In this document: in pieces, positions 5,633-9,633 of the stretch
Layout: the number at the start of each line of letters is the position of its first letter
Position numbering within the stretch: position 1 is the stretch's first letter
Assembly (NCBI GenBank): GCA_019352125.1
Contig: JABBNV010000045.1
Coordinates: 1-9,633, forward strand
Reading direction: 5' to 3'
DNA length: 9,633 nucleotides
From: Acidobacteriota bacterium
Lineage (GTDB): Bacteria > Actinomycetota > Actinomycetes > Actinomycetales > Micrococcaceae
The notes under the pieces: generated by a model
Seen by the model: only the letters and a program-made list of their open reading frames with translations
Databases searched by the model: none
What the model was told of the DNA's origin: nothing
Made by a program: the position numbers and the translations under genes

Positions 5633-6157
5633 CTAAGCAGCGAGCCATGCGGAGTAATATTTCCGTGCCTTGGCAAGCTTAGGGTTGATAATCACCTGGC
5701 AATAGCCTTGATCCGGGTACTTCGCATAGAAATCTTGATGAACCTCTTCCGCGGCATAAAAATCAGACAATGGCTCTAGCGTGGTCACAATTGCGTCCTG
5801 CCAATGCGTCTGATTACGTTCGACGGCAGCCGCAAAGACCTCTCTTTGCGCCGCGTCCGCGTAAAACGTTGACGAACGGTACTGGGTGCCTACATCGTAT
5901 CCCTGCCGATTCAATGAGGTGGGGTCATGGAACAGGAAGAAGACGTCCAAAATGACGTCGGCGGGAATGACTGTCTCATCAAAGGTCACGGACACAACCT
6001 CGGCATGGCCCGTGGTGCCCTGAGAGACCTGTTCATAATTTGGGTTGCCCACATGGCCGCCCATATAGCCGGATACGACGCCGGTAACGCCTTTCATCTG
6101 CCGATACACGGCATCCAAACACCAAAAACAGCCACCACCAAGTACAAACGTTGTCAT
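5633..6157 (-). CDS. msrA: Peptide methionine-(S)-S-oxide reductase
   Basis: It reduces methionine-S-sulfoxide, free or in proteins, repairing oxidative damage in the cytosol. The 174 residues cover a complete MsrA domain. The nucleophile Cys10 and Cys13 lie in GGGCFWCLDAVY, Glu53 in the conserved GHAEVV, and the YDVGTQYRS segment (87-95) and the recycling-type Cys153 in QGYCQ are present, so thioredoxin-dependent recycling is likely. ATG 6157 is preceded by a weak GAAAGAG. It is divergent from the NIF3-family gene over 68 nt and lies upstream of cysK on the same strand, forming a sulfur amino-acid group. No MsrB domain is fused. No signal peptide is seen. Confidence 0.96.
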   Translation of the reverse strand: MTTFVLGGGCFWCLDAVYRQMKGVTGVVSGYMGGHVGNPNYEQVSQGTTGHAEVVSVTFDETVIPADVILDVFFLFHDPTSLNRQGYDVGTQYRSSTFYADAAQREVFAAAVERNQTHWQDAIVTTLEPLSDFYAAEEVHQDFYAKYPDQGYCQVIINPKLAKARKYYSAWLAA

Positions 6158-6225
6158 ATCTCTTTCAATGCTCGAACGTCACTTAAGATTCCCGTGCATC
6201 TGGGTCCAGGGGGCACAATGGTGGA

Positions 6226-7197
6226 ATGCAGGAAGATCACACTGAGTCAGCAAGTCACGCAGAGCCCGCAGAAATAGCACACGACGACGCTCACGACGCC
6301 GGCCTCGGTGACGCTGAGAGCGTGGCAACCGAGGGCGCGGCGGCCGCTGCTACGCTGGCTGATGTTTTGCTCGCTGCGGAGGAACTTTGGCCAGAGTCAT
6401 TGGCCGAAGACTGGGATGCGGTAGGCCTGGTAGCCGGGCACCCACAGATGGCTGTAGCCAAGGTGATGTTTGCCGTAGACCCCACGCTGGAAGTCATCGA
6501 GGAAGCGCTGGATTGGGGTGCGCAGCTGCTGCTTACCCATCACCCGCTGATGCCTAAAGGGGTTCACTCCGTGGCGGCCACCAGTGGCAAGGGGCAAGCC
6601 GTGCACCGGTTGATTGAGGGCGGCTGCGCTCTGCTCACCGTTCACACCAATGGCGATAGCGCAGTGGGTGGCGTGTCTGACGTTTTGGCGGATGCACTGG
6701 GTCTTACTGAGGTTCAGCCGCTGCAGCACGCGTCATTGGGACTACCCGAAGAAGGCATTGGCCGCGTGGGCGACCTTGAGTCCGTGATGAGCTTGGGGGA
6801 TTTTGCGGAGCGCGTCTTTGAAATGCTGCCTGCCGTGGCCGGGGGAGTCAGAGTCGCGGGGGACAGACAAGCCCTGATTCGCAAAGTTGCGGTCTGCGGC
6901 GGCGCGGGGGACGGCCTCTTTGATGCGGTGCGCGCCAGCGGTGCGGATGTCTACGTCACAGCAGATCTCCGCCACCATCCGGCATCGGAGGCTAGGGAGA
7001 GCGCCGCCGGAGGACGCCCGTTCCTGATTGACGTGTCACATTTTGCCAGCGAATGGCTGTGGTTGCCGGCAGCAGCCACAGCGCTGGGTAACGTTCTTGC
7101 AGACCAAGGGTTCGACGTCGAGCTTGCTGTGAGCCAAACAAATTCCGATCCGTGGGACTTTGTACTCACGCCCGGTTTGGCCGCGCCTGGCGCGTAG
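6226..7197 (+). CDS. NIF3-family dinuclear metal-centre protein (YbgI/YqfO-like)
   Basis: Members of this family form hexameric toroids with a two-metal site; many are labelled GTP cyclohydrolase 1 type 2, but the physiological substrate is generally unsettled and I assign none. The domain starts near residue 42 (TLADVLLAAEELWP). Metal ligands visible are His105-His106 in LLTHHPLMPKG, Asp144 in VHTNGDSA and His272/Glu276 in DVSHFASEW, matching the E. coli YbgI set. The 323 residues include about 40 N-terminal residues rich in Ala, Asp, Glu and His that are not part of the fold. GTG at 6322 would trim most of them, so the start is uncertain. It leads a plus-strand group with the coiled-coil protein, 62 nt downstream. 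Confidence 0.9.
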   Translation: MQEDHTESASHAEPAEIAHDDAHDAGLGDAESVATEGAAAAATLADVLLAAEELWPESLAEDWDAVGLVAGHPQMAVAKVMFAVDPTLEVIEEALDWGAQLLLTHHPLMPKGVHSVAATSGKGQAVHRLIEGGCALLTVHTNGDSAVGGVSDVLADALGLTEVQPLQHASLGLPEEGIGRVGDLESVMSLGDFAERVFEMLPAVAGGVRVAGDRQALIRKVAVCGGAGDGLFDAVRASGADVYVTADLRHHPASEARESAAGGRPFLIDVSHFASEWLWLPAAATALGNVLADQGFDVELAVSQTNSDPWDFVLTPGLAAPGA

Positions 7198-7259
7198 ACT
7201 CGTAGGCTAGAGACACGCGCGGGTCGGCACGAGGCTGCCGCGCTTCCAGGAGGATTTTA

Positions 7260-7997
7260 ATGGCCAAGGCTGCACCGGCGGAGCAACTCCGTCTGCTTGA
7301 ATTGCAGGCACTCGATGCCTCGATGAAGAAACTGGACAACCGCAAAAAGACACTCACCGCGGATCCTCGCCTTGCAGATCTCAATGCTGGCCTGTCCGTT
7401 GCGCAGAGCGAACTGGTGGTGCGTAATACCGAGGTCAGCGACATCCAGCGTGAACTGGCCCGAGCCGAGGCGGATGTGGAGCAGGTTGCCACTCGGATGG
7501 CTCGCGACGAAGCCAAGCTGAACAGCGGCATCGGCCTGTCAAAGGATCTAGTGGCGTTGCAGAGTGACCTCGAGTCGCTGGCCAAACGCCGCGGGGATCT
7601 CGAAGACACGGAGTTGGAGGTTATGGAGCGGCTGGAAGCTGCCACCAACGCACAGGCCAAGCAGCAGGCAGTGGTGGATGGAATTCTCCACTCGCTGGGT
7701 GGAATTCGTGCAGAGCTGGATGAAGAACTGGCTACCGTTGCCGCCGAGCGGGAGATCAAGGCTTCGGAGCGGGCCACTCTTGCTGCCACCTTTGATGCTG
7801 GCTTGCTGGCGATCTATGAGCGCACCCTGGTCAAGTACGGCATTGGTGCGGCACGTCTCTTTCACGGCACGAGCGAAGGTTCTGGGATGCAATTGAGCCC
7901 GGGGGATCTTGCCGAGCTTAAGAAAGCTCCAGAGGATGACGTGGTCTTCTGCCCCGATTCCGGTGCGATTCTGGTGCGGTCCGCCGACTGGGCGTGA
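7260..7997 (+). CDS. Coiled-coil COG1579 (CT398-like) protein with a degenerate zinc ribbon
   Basis: The 245 residues are mostly charged, heptad-rich helix (about 10-180), the long helical hairpin expected of COG1579 proteins, followed by a C-terminal zinc-ribbon region. The family ribbon normally has two Cys-x-x-Cys knuckles. Here the first aligns to Ser205-Glu-Gly-Ser208 and the second to Cys231-Pro-Asp-Ser234, so three of four ligands are Ser and zinc binding is probably lost, although the surrounding pattern (LSPGDLAEL, DDVVFC, GAILVR) is kept. ATG 7260 has an excellent AGGAGGA five bases upstream. A NIF3-family gene is a common actinobacterial neighbour. The stop overlaps the start of the VOC gene by 4 nt, suggesting translational coupling. 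No molecular function is established; a scaffold or nucleic-acid-associated role is only conjecture. Confidence 0.9.
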   Translation: MAKAAPAEQLRLLELQALDASMKKLDNRKKTLTADPRLADLNAGLSVAQSELVVRNTEVSDIQRELARAEADVEQVATRMARDEAKLNSGIGLSKDLVALQSDLESLAKRRGDLEDTELEVMERLEAATNAQAKQQAVVDGILHSLGGIRAELDEELATVAAEREIKASERATLAATFDAGLLAIYERTLVKYGIGAARLFHGTSEGSGMQLSPGDLAELKKAPEDDVVFCPDSGAILVRSADWA

Positions 7998-8392
7998 CCG
8001 CCTTTCTTCACCACATTGAGCTATGGGTCGCCGATTATGCGAAGGCCGCAGCCCAACTTGGTTGGTTGCTGGAGCAATTGGGATTTGTTCCCGATGAGCC
8101 GTGGGGCGTTCCGGCCCAGGGGTGCAGGTGGAAATTCAATGACTTCTACATCGTCATTGAATCCGGATCCGAGGTTTCTGCTGGTTCCCATCAGCGGCTT
8201 GCCCCAGGGCTGAACCATGTTGCTTTTCGCGTGGACACGCCTGCTCGGGTCGAGGAGTTGGTGGCTATGGCTGCGCCCCGCGGGTGGAGACTGATGTTTG
8301 CAGATCGGCACCCCCATGCCGGCGGTGCCGATCATTACGCCGCCTATTTGGAAAATGACGACGGCTTCGAGATTGAACTGGTGGCCGCTTAA
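7994..8392 (+). CDS. VOC-family (glyoxalase/bleomycin-resistance fold) protein
   Basis: The 132 residues form one vicinal-oxygen-chelate domain made of two beta-alpha-beta-beta-beta modules: FLHHIELWVADYAKAAAQLGWLLEQLGF at the start, GLNHVAFRVDTP in the middle and YAAYLENDDGFEIELVA at the end. His7, the His of LNHVAF and the Glu of FEIEL sit where metal ligands occur in this superfamily. The substrate cannot be inferred; glyoxalase I, fosfomycin-type transferases and dioxygenases share the fold. The start is the GTG at 7994, whose bases overlap the TGA of the upstream gene (GTGA). No terminator is evident in the 53 nt before the convergent yaaA. Confidence 0.9.
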   Translation: MTAFLHHIELWVADYAKAAAQLGWLLEQLGFVPDEPWGVPAQGCRWKFNDFYIVIESGSEVSAGSHQRLAPGLNHVAFRVDTPARVEELVAMAAPRGWRLMFADRHPHAGGADHYAAYLENDDGFEIELVAA

Positions 8393-8445
8393 CGACTGTG
8401 GGCTCTTGCTAGCAGTTCCTCCTCCCCTGGAGCAATTGAGCCTGC

Positions 8446-9225
8446 CTAAACGGTGCTGAACTGCTCAGGGAGGATCAGGTTCAGAACGTGTGGGCGCTTT
8501 GCGGTTCCGGGCACTAGCTCCGCTGTCCATTTCTCCGATGCTGCAGCGAGGAGCTTTTCAGGCGTTTGCGGCGCTTTGCCGCGTCGAGTGAGCAAATGGC
8601 GTGCCAACTCACCCCGTGTGTGCTTGGCGAAGTGAGACACAACCTTACGAGTGCCGTTGCGCTCCTGGAACACGTTGATGCTCACGGTATTCCCTACGTC
8701 CGGTGTCCATGCTGCGGAGTACATGCTGGAACGGCAGTCCACCAGCAAGTGCCCCTGAACATGCGGTGCAAGCGCAGCCGTTAGCTGTGGCTTCCAAAAC
8801 GCAGCCAAACGGCCCAGATTGCCCAGGGTCGTGGACATGGACAGCCGGTATGCGGGGATCGAGTCAGCAAACCTCACGGCACCCCACAAACCCGAAATGA
8901 CCAGCACGGCCTCATCAGCCTTACTGCGGGCGGCGGGGGTCATAGCGCTGTATCCTAAAGCGTCGTAGAGGACTCCGGAGTAGATCTTGTGAGCGGGTGC
9001 TGCTGGCTCATCCAAAAGACGGGTATTTCGTGCCACCTCCTGACTCAGCGATGCACCTACGCCTAGACGCCTCAGCGCTTCCGGGTGGGCTGAAACTTCC
9101 GCGAGGGCGGCTATCACCTGCTCCCGGGCGGGGTTCAGGGATGTGAAGTTCATCTCAGTGAGGTTGACTCCGCTCCCCGAAATTGCAGGGGTTTTACCTT
9201 CGGAGGGTGGAAGCAGAATACGCAC
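8446..9225 (-). CDS. yaaA: YaaA/UPF0246 (DUF328) peroxide-stress protein
   Basis: E. coli YaaA limits intracellular iron and oxidative damage during peroxide stress and has been described as a DNA-binding fold; whether the actinobacterial form acts alike is unknown. The 259-residue length fits. Family motifs are all present: RILLPPSEGKT at the N-terminus, KIYSGVLYDALGY, ISGLWGAVRFADSIPAYRLSM in the middle, and VVSHFAKHTRGELARHLL (KHTRGELAR at 201-209). The start is GTG 9225, the only reasonable one because the first motif begins at residue 2; its ribosome-binding site is weak. It is convergent with the VOC gene and divergent from the GAPDH gene across 97 nt. No oxidant-response operator could be recognised. 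Confidence 0.92.
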   Translation of the reverse strand: MRILLPPSEGKTPAISGSGVNLTEMNFTSLNPAREQVIAALAEVSAHPEALRRLGVGASLSQEVARNTRLLDEPAAPAHKIYSGVLYDALGYSAMTPAARSKADEAVLVISGLWGAVRFADSIPAYRLSMSTTLGNLGRLAAFWKPQLTAALAPHVQGHLLVDCRSSMYSAAWTPDVGNTVSINVFQERNGTRKVVSHFAKHTRGELARHLLTRRGKAPQTPEKLLAAASEKWTAELVPGTAKRPHVLNLILPEQFSTV

Positions 9226-9279
9226 TGATCCAGCTTAGGGCGTGCGCGCCGATGCGCTGACTCTAAACTGGATGGTGGA

Positions 9280-9301
9280 CCGGAACCGACGGTGTTTCCG
9301 G
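9280..9301 (+). promoter_or_regulatory. Inverted repeat upstream of the GAPDH gene
   Basis: CCGGAA (9280-9285) and TTCCGG (9296-9301) form a 6-bp inverted repeat with a 10-nt spacer, ending 21 nt before the GTG start at 9323 in the gap between two divergent genes. It could be an operator or an mRNA leader hairpin. TAAACT (9264-9269) upstream might be a -10 box, but no -35 is evident. Confidence 0.35.
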
Positions 9302-9322
9302 GTAATCCTGAAAGGTTTTTTT

Positions 9323-9633
9323 GTGACGACGTCTGATACTGCCCTGAACAGCTGGATTAAGCGCGAGAGCATGGCGGAGGCCATGATTCCCTTGATTGGG
9401 CGCCTCTACCGCGAGAACAACGTGGTGACCAGTGTGTATGGCAGAAGCTTGATCAATCTGTCCGTTATTTCGCTACTCAAGGCGCACCGATTTGCCCGCC
9501 ACATCGATGAAGCGGAGCTGCCTCTCGAAGAAACGCTGGCACTGCTGCAGGCCCTGGTAGAACTCAAGCCCGGCGCCGCATCCATAGACGTGGCCAAGTT
9601 GAATGCAAAATTCAAGCGCGACGGCGGATCCCT
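9323..9633 (+). CDS. gap: Glyceraldehyde-3-phosphate dehydrogenase, long-form (GapB-like), 5' part
   Basis: The frame opens at GTG 9323 behind a weak AAAGG and runs 103 codons off the right edge. The visible residues, including ESMAEAMIPLIGRLYRENNVV, YGRSLINLSVISLLKAHRFAR and the KLNAKFK segment, match the roughly 100-residue N-terminal extension that precedes the Rossmann domain in the long (about 480-residue) GAPDH of corynebacteria and Arthrobacter, usually called GapB. That enzyme interconverts glyceraldehyde 3-phosphate and 1,3-bisphosphoglycerate, and in Corynebacterium it serves mainly gluconeogenesis. The catalytic Cys and the cofactor fold are outside the window, so activity and cofactor cannot be judged. 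It is divergent from yaaA. Recognition rests on the extension alone. Confidence 0.8.
   Translation, partial: MTTSDTALNSWIKRESMAEAMIPLIGRLYRENNVVTSVYGRSLINLSVISLLKAHRFARHIDEAELPLEETLALLQALVELKPGAASIDVAKLNAKFKRDGGS

Noticed and set aside
6793..7907. Further GGGGGAT occurrences at 6795-6801 (NIF3 gene) and 7901-7907 (COG1579 gene)
   Set aside because: Both fall inside well-conserved coding sequence and have no pairing arms around them, so they are chance matches to the loop.
8393..8445. Bidirectional terminator between the VOC gene and yaaA
   Set aside because: I looked for one because the genes converge, but found no stable stem followed by a U tract in these 53 bases.

Overview
The window looks like chromosomal DNA of an actinobacterium of the Micrococcaceae (Arthrobacter-like). 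This is inferred from the moderately high GC, the frequent GTG starts, the gene set, and proteins such as the Cys-depleted COG1579 protein and the long-form GAPDH. It reads as core metabolism plus one unusual gene-poor stretch at the left.

Positions 1-915 hold little or no convincing protein coding sequence but an unusual density of inverted repeats. There is an intrinsic terminator (1-45), a 60-nt near-perfect hairpin (76-135), and a short, apparently truncated ORF (190-420). The highlight is a pair of 16-bp hairpins (475-517 and 686-728). They carry exactly the same 11-nt loop while their stems differ at eight pairs, all compensated. Each has a sigma70-like promoter on the minus strand that would start transcription at the hairpin base. 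I read them as two paralogous C-rich-loop small RNAs, reminiscent of actinobacterial 6C RNA but not obviously members of it.

Positions 916-9633 are densely coding. L-serine dehydratase sdaA (minus) is divergent from 6-phosphogluconate dehydrogenase gnd (plus). A bidirectional terminator separates gnd from a minus-strand sulfur block, msrA, cysK, cysE in transcription order (methionine sulfoxide repair and cysteine synthesis from serine). Divergent from msrA is a plus-strand run: a NIF3-family dinuclear-metal protein, a coiled-coil COG1579 protein that has lost three of its four zinc-ribbon cysteines, and a VOC protein overlapping it by 4 nt. Convergent to these is yaaA (minus). Divergent from yaaA, the 5' end of a long-form glyceraldehyde-3-phosphate dehydrogenase runs off the right edge.

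Metabolically, SdaA consumes serine while CysE/CysK convert serine to cysteine; Gnd and the GAPDH supply central carbon flux (Gnd yields NADPH); MsrA and YaaA are oxidative-stress functions. Nothing indicates a phage, insertion sequence or CRISPR array.
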